NCBI RefSeq assembly: GCF_001540865.1
Contig: NC_033637.1
Coordinates: 1,330,149 to 1,394,148 of the forward strand
DNA from: Ananas comosus
Lineage: Eukaryota; Streptophyta; Magnoliopsida; Poales; Bromeliaceae
DNA length: 64,000 nt
Direction: 5' to 3'
The notes under the pieces were generated by a model that had not been told where the DNA came from, ran no database searches, and worked only from the letters and a program-made list of their open reading frames with translations. The first letter of the stretch is position 1, and each line of letters starts with the position of its first letter. The position numbers and the translations under genes are program-made. This document shows, in pieces, positions 36,978 to 47,955 of the stretch.

Positions 36978-37414
36978 GGGAAAACTTCAAATAGTCCCAT
37001 TGTGGTTTTACTTTTTCTCATTTTAGTATCCTATTGTTTAAGGAGTATCAAGTTAGTATCATGTGGTTTTACACTTTTTCACTTTAGTACCCTGTGGTTT
37101 AAAATGTATCAAGTTAGTATTGTGTGGTTTCGCAGTTTCTCACTTTAGCACCCTATGGTTTCGTACTTTCTCATTTTAATACTCCGTGATTTTTAAACCA
37201 CAAGGTACTAACTTGATACAAAAATGAAATCACAGAATACTAACTTGATACAAAAATAAAATTATAGAGTACTAACTTGATATATTTTAAACCACACGGT
37301 ACTAAAATGAGAATTTACAAAACCACAGGTACTAACTTGATACACTTTAAATTGTCGAATACTAAAATAAAAATTACGAAACTATAAGGATTTTTTTTTA
37401 AAAAAAGTTTTCCC
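36978..37414. mobile_element. Mutator-like MITE, 437 bp, 9-bp TSD
   Basis: Ends GGGAAAACTT and AAGTTTTCCC are inverted repeats. Both flanks read TTATTATTA (36969-36977 and 37415-37423), a 9-bp duplication as expected for Mutator-like elements, although it lies in an ATT repeat. The inside consists of many copies of GTGGTTT, CACTTTAGTACCCT and TATCAAGTTAGTA. The right half is the inverse of the left, so the whole element can fold back. Confidence 0.8.
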
Positions 37415-37423
37415 TTATTATTA

Positions 37424-37611
37424 TGGAGAGGTGGGGGGCCAGAGACAGCATGATGGGGTGTCTGACGCGGGACTGCTCATTTCCACGTGTCTTGGCGTGT
37501 ACGGCCTCCGATGCATCAAAAATGAAAGAGAGGGTACGGCCCCCTGATCGCCGCAGATCGCAAAAGTTAGGCGGAGCTGCTCCTACTGCTGCTGCCTGCT
37601 GCTACGCGCAA

Positions 37612-37654
<43 letters not shown>

Positions 37655-37960
37655 GTCCATCCTTCTCCCTCTGTGGCTGACTGTGGGGCCCCACAAAAAA
37701 AGATTAAAAAATAGATTAAAAAAATAAAAATGAGGAAGGAGCCAGTGACGTCGCCCCACGCGTCCGGCGGATAAGTCGTGCAGCGTTTTACGAGCTGTTA
37801 CATCCGTGACCCCGACCGCCGGCCCGACTCTTCCCTAATCCTGTGCCAGAGTACTTGTACTGCCGGTCCTTCTCGGAGTTGAGAAGATACCGGTGGAACC
37901 CATCCCTCCTCCCATTAACGCCGTCTCGCATTTTGGGACCTCACTTGTTAGAATAATAAT
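37424..37960. other. GC-rich promoter-like island without a gene
   Basis: GC-rich sequence with CACGTGT, GGGGCCCCAC and a (CT)n tract at 37618-37650. It looks like a promoter and leader, but no open frame or spliced gene follows on either strand within several kilobases. Confidence 0.4.
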
Positions 37961-40900
37961 ATTTCTACACAACTTATTTTTTCCACTACCGTTCATTATT
38001 TTTATTTAATAATTCAGATTTTTTTAAAAAAAACAAAAATTATAATCTGCCATAATAGATATTTTAAAAGAGACACTGATTATCAGGTACAGAACAAAAA
38101 AGTCATTTTGGTCTTTTTAATATTGTGTGAATAATTTAGTAATCTTATCTTTACTACAAAAAAATCAAATCTCTATTCTCTTTTTATTTTCTTTTTCTCT
38201 CTCTATTTTTCCTCTTCATCAACAGTAGGGTAGGATTCGGGACGGATTTCCAAAAATCCGAATCCGAATCCAAATATGAAAAATTTTAAAAAATCATATT
38301 CACATCCGTACCTGACTAAAAGTCCAAAACCCGAATCCTAATCCGAACATGAAAATCCAAACCCGAAATATTTATTTTTCCTTACAATATTTTAAAATAA
38401 TATTAAATTAAATCTAAATTTATAAAATACATATTCAAATATAATATCAAATATTTACATATATTATATATATCAAAAAATAAATTCGGGTTCGGATCAG
38501 ATACAATCAAAATCCATACCATGAATTTAAATCCGTCGGATTTTTCATTTTTGATATCCATATTTAAAACTATATCCATTTAGTATAGATAAATCCACCG
38601 CATTTGCTTTCAGATTTGGATTCAGATTCATATAAAATTATTGAGATCCGTTCCCATTGACATCCATAATCCACAAATATTTTGTTATTTTATATCCGTA
38701 ATCTACAGATATTTCATTAAAAAAAATTACAATATATTAAATTCGTTGAATTTAAATTTTTTTTCCTACATTCAAAATTTTTTAAAGTTTGTGATAAAAA
38801 GTTAATATCTTAACTAGAAGAATTTAAAAGCTTCTTAAACAAACTAAATATGTTGAATTCGTTATTATCAACATTAAATTTGTTAAAATAATAACACAAA
38901 ATTTTTCTTACTTAAATATCAAATTTAAATATCAAATATTTAAATTCAACATATTTGTTACCACTTTTAAAATTTTTAAAATTAAAATTAATGCCTAAAT
39001 TAGAAGAATTCTAAAATGCCTAAAATTTGGGACATCAATCAAATTTTAATTTAATATTTAAATTAGTTGCAAAAGAAATGCTAAATTTGGGATATTAATC
39101 AAAACTTTTTTAAAATTTTACCTGAACCTTCATTAATCAACGGTTAAGATCTTTTTTATTTTTTACAAAATAAAAGTATCAAATCTTTTCTCCACTTGTT
39201 AGCCATTGTATGCCATCTGCAAAAGAATAATATAATAAAATTTTGTTTTTCTTTCCTTCGAAATAGGAGATTCGAATAGATTTTCCTACTTCGGACAAGG
39301 GCCCGCCGTGTTTCATGCGGGCCCCTCCCAATCAACGAGCTCTCCGATTTTAGAGAGACGATCACGACTCCTCTGCGAATGGCTGTGAACACATTCTGTC
39401 GGTAATGAGCGAAGAAATTGGTTCATACGTATAAAACTTACATTCAAACTTCAAGAACACTACACTACTTGTGGACAAAATCAGAACAAAGTAACTTGAA
39501 ATATTTTCCACCCAGATTGAATTTGTTCCAAATTTAATCCTACCCTTTATAAAGTGCTTCAACTATGTATATTTTTTTCCCCAATACTACCATGTCGAAT
39601 TGGATAAAACATGTCCGCGCATCTTTAGATAATCCTAAGCAAGCCCAACGCACAAAAAACAAAAAGAAAGAACAAAAGAAAAAAAAAAAGAAAAAAAGAA
39701 CTTACCACAAATGAGAGACTAAGTGGGAATACCATTAATTAGGTAGGTGCAAGAGTCAAAGTGTGGACACTCAATCAGGTACTAGGGCAATAATTCATTA
39801 GAATTCGTGTTTTAGGGTACGAGTTAGGTGCGAGAGATGTACCATTTTGCACATCCTTTGATTTGTTTAATCGTTGCGGAGATTACACTTTTTGACAAAG
39901 CTTAGCCATATGTGTGAAGCAGGTCCAGGAACTTTGTCACTTAAAAAAATAATTAAAAGAAAGCTTTTGCTAATATGTACATATAATAAGCAACTTTGTT
40001 AATCATTATGGTTGCTTCTTACTCGACGCGCGGTAGGTAGTGGTACTTTTGTTCCCGAACATTTAAAAGCGAAAGTAACAAATGTACTAAAAACTATCAC
40101 TACAGTAAATAAATATTGTTTATTAATATTTATTCATCGAGATTTTTTTTTCCTCTGCCAAAAAAAATAATATAAAATATATCAATTATATTACTGATGT
40201 GGTGTCACCAATCACCCGTCCTATCATGATTAATAAAAAAATATTTTTATTTTACTCTTTACTCAAAAGTGAGATGTAATTGGCTGTTAATAAATAATAT
40301 AATGTGACTGATACACAATAGAATCTCTTCTGCCAAAATACTTGTGCGTCTTTGGTTTCACTTGCCTCTGGTTATACTGAAATACTTTTTTTAGAGATAA
40401 ACAGAGTAGTGTAATTTTGCATCGCTTTCAATAATGAAAATTTTGAATTGATGATGGACATCATCAAGCACGATTTAAGTTATTTGAATATTTTAGAAAA
40501 TAAATTTTATGATTTTAAGATATCATTTACTTAGTAATCAAATTGTCTCAAATTCATTTTCCATAAATTTCAACAGTGTCAATCATTGATTCGAATAATC
40601 TAGCTAAAAAAATATGCAGAAGTAAATAGCCTGATTTAATTCCAGAAATATTTTAGCCGAGAGAGAAAAAGTTAGGCTAAACATTTCTTAGGTGTAATTG
40701 AGGGAGTTTTCTTCCGCATCATTTCTGGCAATAAAAAACTGAATTGATAATCGGTACCATAAAATACAAAGTAAGGTATTTAAACTTTTAAACTCCATAA
40801 TATTAGAATATCATTTAATAACAACTTAAAAAAATTATATGTCTAGTGAGCAAGTAATCTCAAATTTACTGTATATTAGCCGTTGACAATTATTAATTCT

Positions 40901-41063
40901 GAGGCAATTTGAATACTACGTAAAAATATTGGAAAAATCAAAAATTTGAAACATGAGAAGTTTAGATAGTTTAAATCAAATTTAACAGTCTGAATCTCAT
41001 TGAAAGCACTGCAGAAGTTACAGCCTCATTTACTTCTAGTCTCTATATATATTCTACTCTTAG

Positions 41064-41129
<66 letters not shown>

Positions 41130-41991
41130 TATAAACTCCTATACAAAATATGTCTTACACCACAAGCATCCAAACTCCCATCTTCTCTTTATCCTCTTAT
41201 CATTTTTTTTTCACACTAAAACTCATTTGAATTTTAGTGAATCCCAAAACACAAAGAGCGTAAGATTTACACCTATCAGACAATATTTTCCATATTTGAA
41301 AATCTAGTTATAAAAAGCAAATAAATGAAATAGGACAAAAGAAAAAAGTGGACGCATGGTACGACATGAATATTTATGAATACATAATCAACAAACTTTA
41401 CGAGAACAATTATTAGAGAATTGATATTTTTCAAAGATATTGTTCTGATTTTACATCTAGCAATGATTTAGACTCTCTTATTTTGACAGCATCAAAATTA
41501 GTTGTGTAGATATCAAGTCCCAGATGATGATTAACATATAAAATGGAGCATAACAAATTTGAACAACTGGAATAAGATACACTGGGAGTTGTGAGAGTGC
41601 AATTTCAAGGCGACTGCAGCGTGTGTTGACTTTTGCAAACGAAGATCAAATAATGTTCGGGGCCCCAACTGGGCTGTCTCAAAATAAGAGGCAAATAACA
41701 GCTCCACGTAGCTCGCACAGTGCAGTCGCTGTACTTAACCACAAAATGAAAAAGATGTCACATTCCTTAAACATTATGCAATTTATTTAACAATCTACAA
41801 TTATTTCACTCAATCATCCAGTGCTTTACTTTGTTATTAATAACTCTTTTCCTTTCTTTTCCTTTTTTTTGACAATTTTAAATAAGAGGGGTTAACTCAA
41901 TCAATTGTCTGATTGAAAATTATTAAAAAATTAACAAAACTCAGAGAGTTAAGAATGGATGATTGTTCAAAAATTATATATATAAACTTAT
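37961..41991. other. Gene-poor AT-rich region
   Basis: No gene recognised. From about 38225 to 38720 there are repeated AATCCGAATCC, CCGAACC and ATCCATA words, which look like a decayed repeat of unknown class. A diverged MITE copy lies at 40185-40340 and foldback-family sequence at about 40430-41000. A CT then AT microsatellite lies at 41069-41129. The GC-rich bit at 41580-41740 holds no ORF I trust. Confidence 0.4.
40185..40340. repeat. Dispersed MITE-like repeat, copy 2 of 3 (diverged)
   Basis: Shares GATGTGGTGT, CCAATCA, TCATGATTA, AAAAATATTTTTATT and TGTAATTGGCT in the same order as the copies at 26694 and 43323, with more substitutions and gaps. Confidence 0.5.
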
Positions 41992-42269
41992 TTTTAAATA
42001 TAAAAATATATAAACACCCTTCTCTAACAACTTAAACTTTTAAATTACGACGGTTATTTCACATGGTATCAAAATAGGAGGCCATGAATTCAAGTTACGT
42101 CAGAGTCCTAATATTATTAATTTTATTCTATTTAATTCAAATCCACGTCATGACCCTTGTAAAAAAAAGTCTGGAACCCAGACATGAAAAAGAATGTTAA
42201 ATATAAAAATTTATAAATACTGTTCTCTAATAACTTAAGCTTTTAGACTACTGAGAATACTATAATACA
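41992..42269 (+). mobile_element. TRIM/SMART-like miniature LTR retrotransposon
   Basis: Two direct repeats of about 72 bp (41992-42063 and 42195-about 42269) share AAATATAAAAAT, TTCTCTAA and AACTTAA blocks. The second begins TG and both end near ACA. Right after the first, TGGTATCA at 42064 matches the start of a primer binding site for methionyl tRNA (usual word TGGTATCAGAGC; the rest is mutated). Just before the second lies GAAAAAGAA, a polypurine tract. Only about 130 bp lie between the repeats, with no coding capacity. Total is about 280 bp, in the SMART size class. No 5-bp TSD was recognised. Confidence 0.65.
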
Positions 42270-42364
42270 CACACCCGAAAATGTTAGTTTTGTATGCTTG
42301 TTACAATGTAGGCTTAATAATAAAAATCTTCTCTGGATTTCATCCTGTAAAAAAATTTGACATT

Positions 42365-42483
42365 AAAAATTACATTAACTTTTGATGAAAAAAACTAACG
42401 GTCCATCCTACACTTTAGTCTTCTGCCAAATGTATCTAAAATTTAAAAATTACATTAACTTTTGATGAAAAAAACTAACGGTG
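42365..42483. repeat. Short direct repeat, spacing 81 bp
   Basis: AAAATTACATTAACTTTTGA with its extension through AACTAACGGT occurs at about 42366-42402 and again 81 bp later. The rest of the 42270-43320 interval is AT-rich with a small GC-rich piece at 42870-43000 and no gene that I can support. Confidence 0.6.
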
Positions 42484-43322
42484 ATGATGTGGAAAAATCA
42501 TTTGACATTAAAAATACATAATTCTCGCTTGTGAATACTTTTTCCTAATTTCTTTTGAATTTCGATATTTGACCATGCGTGCTTGAAAAAATTTAAATGG
42601 ACTTAAAAAGATGCTATCTCAACATGCAATCGTTAAAGTTAACTAAAACACTTAATAGAACAACCTATTTGATATAGAATTGAATTATTTATGCAAAAAA
42701 AATATTTGAGATACATAGTAAAGTGCAAAAAGAATTTACATAATTAAGTCTACAATATAAAAATCTGAATCAAATCGTACATATGATCCTAAATTAAAGC
42801 ATTGTGCATTTTCCAAATCAAAACATCACTCAATTTACTGGGCAAAAAATTTTGTGGGCATCCGTTGTTTGGGGATGAAGCGGCGCGTGGTTTGCAGGCG
42901 CCCATTCCGCCGCCCATTTTTCTCACCTGCTTCCTTTTCTCTCTCTCTCTCTCTCTAAAAATTGGAGCTCACAAATTTTTTCTTTTTCATTTTCGAGGGT
43001 CAGGTGCAGGCGCCTGTATATGAATATTTCAATAAATTATTTGAAAACGATGCCTATAAAATTTTTGTGGCAATTCACTCCATGCAAGAGATGATCACAC
43101 CGTCATAATAAATAAAGGCCTAATAATGCTACTTTGGTGATTTTAAAGGATACATCATGCACACGAATCTCGAGGAGCTAAGGATCACGGGACACAGGTA
43201 CAAAAGTACTCGCCCCAGATCACACACCACTCACTCACTCCCCAAACTGAAGCCACAACTGTGACAAAAGTTGTAACTGAGGAGCGAGCCTACGAGGAGT
43301 CTTCTTCGTAGCCTACCCCCTT

Positions 43323-43510
43323 TCTAGAATGCAAACAGGTATATTGATGACGTGGTGTAACCAATCAATCAGAAATTTTCTTTTAAAAAATATATATCTC
43401 ATCATGATTATAAAAAAATATTTTTATTATATTTTTGTTTGAAAAGAAGAAAAGTAATTGACTTGTCATTGATAATGTGATACAAGTGTGATAGTGTAGA
43501 ATTCCTCCTC
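43323..43510. repeat. Dispersed MITE-like repeat, copy 3 of 3
   Basis: Nearly the same as the copy at 26694-26880: starts CTAGAATGCAAACAGGTATA, contains TGATGACGTGGTG, CCAATCA, TCATGATTAT and TTTGTTTGAAAAGAAG, and ends GATAGTGTAGAATTCCTCC. Confidence 0.65.
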
Positions 43511-44213
43511 CACCTGAGAGATAAACCTGAGAGATAAAGATGTTTGCCTAATTTTAGATACGAAAGTGAAATTCACCACCTTTTTTTTTTTTCCTTTTCT
43601 TCTTGTTTTTTCAAAAAATAAAAATAAAATTAAATTAACTAAATCTCTTTATGGTCCCCTTATTGGCGTCCCAGCCCTCTTGCTGAGTCCAACTATATAT
43701 GAGGTTATATATATATATATATATATAAAACCAAAATGAGTTCCCCTCCCATGACATGAGGAGCCATTAGTTTTGCTCTCTCTCTCTCTCTCTCTCTCTT
43801 TAGACAAAGAGCGCGTCACCCTTCTCCTTCGTATCATCAGCTTCTGATAGAGACCTCCTCCAGTCCTCCTCCTCCTCCTCCTCGTGAATACGTGAGAAAG
43901 GAAATGTATCTCACAAGGCCCACATTTGTATTCTCCTCCTCAAGTGTGTGTACAAACATAGAAAGATTGATTAGCAGCAGCATGAGAAATAGAGAGAGCT
44001 GAGAAAACCATACATAAGAAAGCGAAAGATGAAGGCTTTTCTTTTCTTTCTCTTTCCTTTTTTTATTTTATTTTTTGCTGGGGGGCCGGGGGTGCATGCT
44101 AAACCGGTAATAGTATGATGAGAGATTCTCCTTGAAAACGAAAAAGAAGAGAGGGGTAAAAAGGAATTATTACTGCACACAAACTAATTAATTCCTCATA
44201 CAAATCTTTGTTG

Positions 44214-44248
<35 letters not shown>

Positions 44249-44598
44249 CACTCTCTTGTGGCCCTTGTTAATTAATCTGGACCCACAACAAGCTTCTAAA
44301 AAAACTCACCGGCGTAGAAAGATAATAATTTAAAGGAAAAGAAAAGAAAAAAAAAAAAAAAAAAAAGAGAGAAAAGGAAAGGAAAAGAAGCGTGGAAGCT
44401 AGCTAGTATTCTCCCACTGATCAAAGATATTCTTAAACCACTCAAAAACTCTGCTTCTAATAACTCAATCGAGAAGGGATCGAGAAAGAGAGAATCGATT
44501 TTTTTTCCTTTTTTTTTTTTGGTTTAAAAAAAGGGGGAGATATTAATTAATTTCTACCATGCGATATAAACCTTCTTTCCTTTTTCTCTTGAAGTTTA
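43511..44598. other. 3' flank of the TCP gene, with simple repeats
   Basis: Holds (AT)n at 43708-43727, (CT)n at 43776-43799 and 44214-44244, and A-rich tracts near 44345-44366. No gene seen; it probably contains the TCP 3' UTR. Confidence 0.4.
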
Positions 44599-46063
44599 CT
44601 ACTGTGAACTGGTTTGGTGATCTTCTCGACTATCCGCGCCTTGCTGCTGGCGAGCATGGGATTGCTGCTGCTGCTGCTGCTGCTGATGTTGGTGGTGGTG
44701 GTGGTGGTGATCCAACGGTTGATGATGGTGGTCGGAGTTCATTCCCCGATTATAAGCGCCGAGAGCGGCGGCGGGGAGCATCCCGAGGTTGGTGTCGGAG
44801 ATGCCGAGCCCCAGATGCTGCGTCATCGGCCCCAGGGCGCCGGTGCGGCCTCCGCCGCCCTGGAACTCCAACCCGCCGGAGAAGTTGATCCTCGACATGA
44901 ACTGCAGCGGCGCCTGCACGCTGCTCCCGCCGCCGCCGCCGCCGCCGCCGCCCGCCGCGGCGGCCGCGCGGTACTGCCCGGCCGCCCCGGCCGGGAACGT
45001 CCATATGGAGGCCTCCGACGGCCCGGCGGCGGAGGGCGCGGCGGAGACGGGGAGCATCCAGAAGGCCCCGCCCGGCGCAGCGCTGTTCGGGGCCACCGTC
45101 CACATTGCCGCCGCGGAGACGACGCCGCCAGGGGGCCGCACTAGGCCAGCGGCGGCGTCGCCTCCGCCGGATGCGGCGGTTCTCGACGACTTGGAGGCGG
45201 AGGACGGGGAAGAGGGGCCGGCGTCCTGGGGAGGGGTGTTCTGGGGCTCCTCCTTGAAGAGGTCCTCTCTGAAGCGTTTCCTCAAATAGGTATCGGACGA
45301 GGGCTCTCCTCCTCCCCCTCCCCCTCCCCCTCCCCCTGCGCTTTGCAAACCCTCGGTCATCTGCTGCTCCGGGGAGAGCAGGTGGTGCTGGTGATGGGGA
45401 TGGGGGTGGTGGTGGTGGTGGTGGGCGTGGAGCTGGTGGAAGCCGAGCATGGCGGCGGCGGCGGCGGAGGGGTCGTGGGCGGCGAGGGCGAGGGCGTGGA
45501 AGGAGTGGGGCCGGGGGGGGGGAGGCGGAGGCGGAGGAGGAGGAGGAGGTGGAGAAGGAGGCGGGCGTGGTGCCGGTGCCGGTGGCGGCGATGATGGAGG
45601 GCTCGGCCTGGCGGAGCAGCCACTCGATGGTCTCCCCGTCGGACTTGTGCCCCAGCTCCCGCGTCAGCTGGAACACCCGCGCCGCGCACACCGCCGGCAT
45701 CCGGATCCTCCGCCCCCGCCCCTCCACCTTCGTGTGCCGATCCTTCGACGACCTCTTCGTCGTCGTCGCTACGGCGGCGCCGGAGGACGATGGAGAGGGG
45801 TCGGGGGCCTTCGCGTGGGGCGCCGGCGCCGACGAGGTGGAGATGGCGAGGGACGGGTCCACGCGCCCGCCTCCGTGGGCGTGGATGAGGGACCCCATGA
45901 AAGAGGCCGCACCGCCGCCGCCGCCGCGGCTCTCGAAGGAGACGAGGTGGTGGTGGTGGTGCTGCTGCTGCTCCGACGTGCTTCTGCTGCTGTTCGTTCC
46001 TGTACTATTACTACTATTCGAAGGCCCGCCTCTTCCTCCGCCTCCTTGCTCTCTCTGGTCCAT
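44599..46063 (-). CDS. Class I TCP transcription factor, single exon, frameshifted in a C10 run
   Basis: ATG at 46061-46063 opens a frame with low-complexity Gly/Ser/Gln/His sequence, then the TCP bHLH domain at about residues 103-164 ([20 protein letters not shown], then [20 protein letters not shown]). The short basic region and Cys126 in helix 1 mark class I (PCF type, nearest TCP8/TCP14 group), which bind GTGGGNCC-like sites. The rest of the known C-terminus ([44 protein letters not shown]) is in another frame down to the stop at 44599. The frames would join if the C10 run at 45513-45522 had one C fewer, giving about 487 residues. Either an assembly error or a real disabling mutation; the intact C-terminus favours error. 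Confidence 0.9.
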
Positions 46064-46760
46064 CTCTTCTCTCCCGATAAACCCAATTTTTCTTTCTTTG
46101 AAATAATAATAATAGTAATAGTAACAACAACAACAACAACAACAACAACCTTTCTTTCTTTCTTTCTTTCTTTTTAATCTATAGGGGTGCTCTAATTAAA
46201 TTTCTTCAATAATTCCTCGTTATGATTTTTATCCTACCATGTTCTTCTTCTCTCCCATCTCTCTATTAGTTTACCCTGAAAACTCTTTTAAAAACCACCG
46301 AGAAAAAAAAAAAAATAGAGAGAGATAGAGAGAGAGAGAGAATAGAAAGGAAGAGATGGAGCACCTAGTTAGGGTTTTGGACTCGTCCCAGGGCACGTGC
46401 AGGGTCCGGGATGCTTACTCCGCTGGGCACTGCGTGGGGCTCCTTTCTCTATTCCCTGCTAATTCATTGACTATTGTCTTCGTGCGCGCCCACCCCCCCC
46501 TCCCCTCCCCTCCCCTCTCCCCACCTCTCTCACTCACAAATATAAGAAAGAAACATAGAGGAAGCGAAGAAGAAACGAGTACGAGAAGAAAACAACACAA
46601 CCGAAGAGAAAGGGATAGAGGAAAAACCAAAAGAGAGAAAGAGAGAGAGAGAGAGGTCGGTTTGGATCCTAAACCCTAATTAAAAAATCCCTTCCTCACC
46701 TTTCGCCTCTATCTCTCGCCCTTCTCTCTCTCACACTCTCTTTCATTTTTTTTTTTTTTT

Positions 46761-46763
<3 letters not shown>
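46064..46763 (-). promoter_or_regulatory. TCP gene leader and upstream region
   Basis: Contains (CAA)n at 46121-46149, (CTTT)n after it, CT-rich sense-strand tracts (46318-46340) and G/C-rich stretches. AAACCCTAA (46670-46678) is a telo-box read on the plus strand. The plus-strand pyrimidine-rich sequence from 46680 resembles a 5' leader of a rightward gene, perhaps linked to the eIF3j exon. Confidence 0.35.

Positions 46764-46835
<72 letters not shown>
46764..46835. repeat. T72 homopolymer
   Basis: Seventy-two T in a row, preceded by CCC and another T tract. Such length is unusual for unique DNA and may mark a collapsed or gap-filled piece of assembly, or the inverted poly(A) of a retroposed copy. 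Confidence 0.9.
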
Positions 46836-46846
46836 CCGGTCACTAG

Positions 46847-47006
46847 AAAAGCTTCCATTACATGGGCCTTCTCAAAGCTGTTATAAGGCTTTCAATGACC
46901 TCATTGAAAGCAGCAGATGCTAAGGAAGTCGCTTCCTCAGTCACAGCTATTGCAAATGAGAAGCTCAAGGCAGAGAAGGAAGCGAATGCAGGAAAGAAGA
47001 AACAAG
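46847..47006 (+). pseudogene. Orphan exon of eIF3 subunit J
   Basis: Frame from 46847 reads KSFHYMGLLKAVIRLSMTSL, then LKAADAKEVASSVTAIANEK and LKAEKEANAGKKKQ, the conserved C-terminal region of translation initiation factor eIF3j. It is open throughout, ends at a good donor (CAAG|GTAAGG) and starts after CACTAG, a possible acceptor. So it is a genomic exon rather than a spliced retrocopy. No other eIF3j exon is seen up- or downstream. It sits between a T72 tract and an N (47096) followed by poly(A). It is a captured or broken gene fragment, or part of a real gene lost in assembly. Confidence 0.75.
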
Positions 47007-47670
47007 GTAAGGATCCTTTGAGAGCAGGTCCTTGAACTTACATTTATTTGGATGGATGTTTGGATGGATCCCTCAACTATCATACTGGTTGATATNAAAA
47101 AAAAAAAAAAAACAAAGAAACACGCAGTTAATAATTTAGAAGGGAGAGGACTGCGACAAGTGGTCCTTATCCGTTCGGTGATGGGGAATTTGAGGGGAGG
47201 AGAAACAGACCGTCACGGTAATAGTAAAATATAAAGAACACAACGTCCGGGTATTTAAGGCGCTTTTTGTTGTGTTTTAATCTTCTTTCTTCTTTTTTTT
47301 ATTTTTATTTAGCTGTGCCCTCCTCCAAGGTTGAGAAGTGCATGGAAAGATTCTTATTTGCCTTCTCAAAAAACTTTATAATTTCTGATAATTATTAATA
47401 CATCTAGTTGGCTCACATATCTGATCAAAACAGCAATCATAACTTGTGTATTATTATTTATAATAAAGTCTAAGCTTTTGAATAAGTTCGAGCGTTTTGG
47501 TATGATATAAAAACTTGATTCTCACTCTTCTTGCTTCTGTGTGATCTGTTGGTTAGGAATTGAGTCCATAAAATTTGTTTAACTGTATTGTATCTGTGTG
47601 TCATGTTCTAGAAATTAATTTGTATAATTACATAAATCAATATTTACTAATATATGAGAACACATTTACC
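47007..47670. other. Flank of the eIF3j exon, with an N
   Basis: TGGATGGA words and an N at 47096 followed by A-rich sequence. The rest is AT-rich with no gene and no further eIF3j exon. Confidence 0.4.
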
Positions 47671-47672
47671 GT

Positions 47673-47820
47673 ATGTAGTACAGTTGGCTAAAACTTAATA
47701 ATTGGTATTCGAAATCTCTAGTTTGAGTCTAGTTAATTTATATTTCTAAATGAATGCATTTTTGAAAAATAAATGAAATAGCAAACTTGCTATCTTTCTT
47801 TCTCTCAAAAGAAAAAAAAA
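47673..47820 (+). mobile_element. tRNA-derived SINE (copy B, diverged)
   Basis: Same order of parts as the SINE at 34955: tRNA-like head (AGTTGGCTAAAAC, then AGTTTGAGTCTAG as a B-box-like word), AAATGAAATAG, a hairpin (47778-47793), a TTTCTCTC stretch and poly(A). Flanking duplication was not recognised, suggesting an older insertion. Confidence 0.65.
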
Positions 47821-47955
47821 TTTGTGAGGAAACAGGCACAAATCATTGCTCTCAATGATATGCAAACAAAGGCTCTTATTTCTAAGAGTTTAAGGATAAT
47901 TATAAAAGTCTTGAAAGGAATATATACACAAATACATATATTTATATATTTGGAG

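Noticed and set aside
38225..38720. Possible mobile element with repeated AATCCGAATCC words
   Set aside because: No terminal repeats or target duplication could be defined, so it is only noted as a decayed repeat region.
44614..46177. Long ORFs antisense to or out of frame with the TCP gene
   Set aside because: Low-complexity readings of CAG, GGC and CAC repeats with no domain.
46389..46401. Thirteen-base match (CAGGGCACGTGCA) to the 3' part of plant miR164
   Set aside because: The 5' seed part does not match and no complementary star arm lies within a plausible hairpin distance, so this is probably chance in GC-rich sequence.
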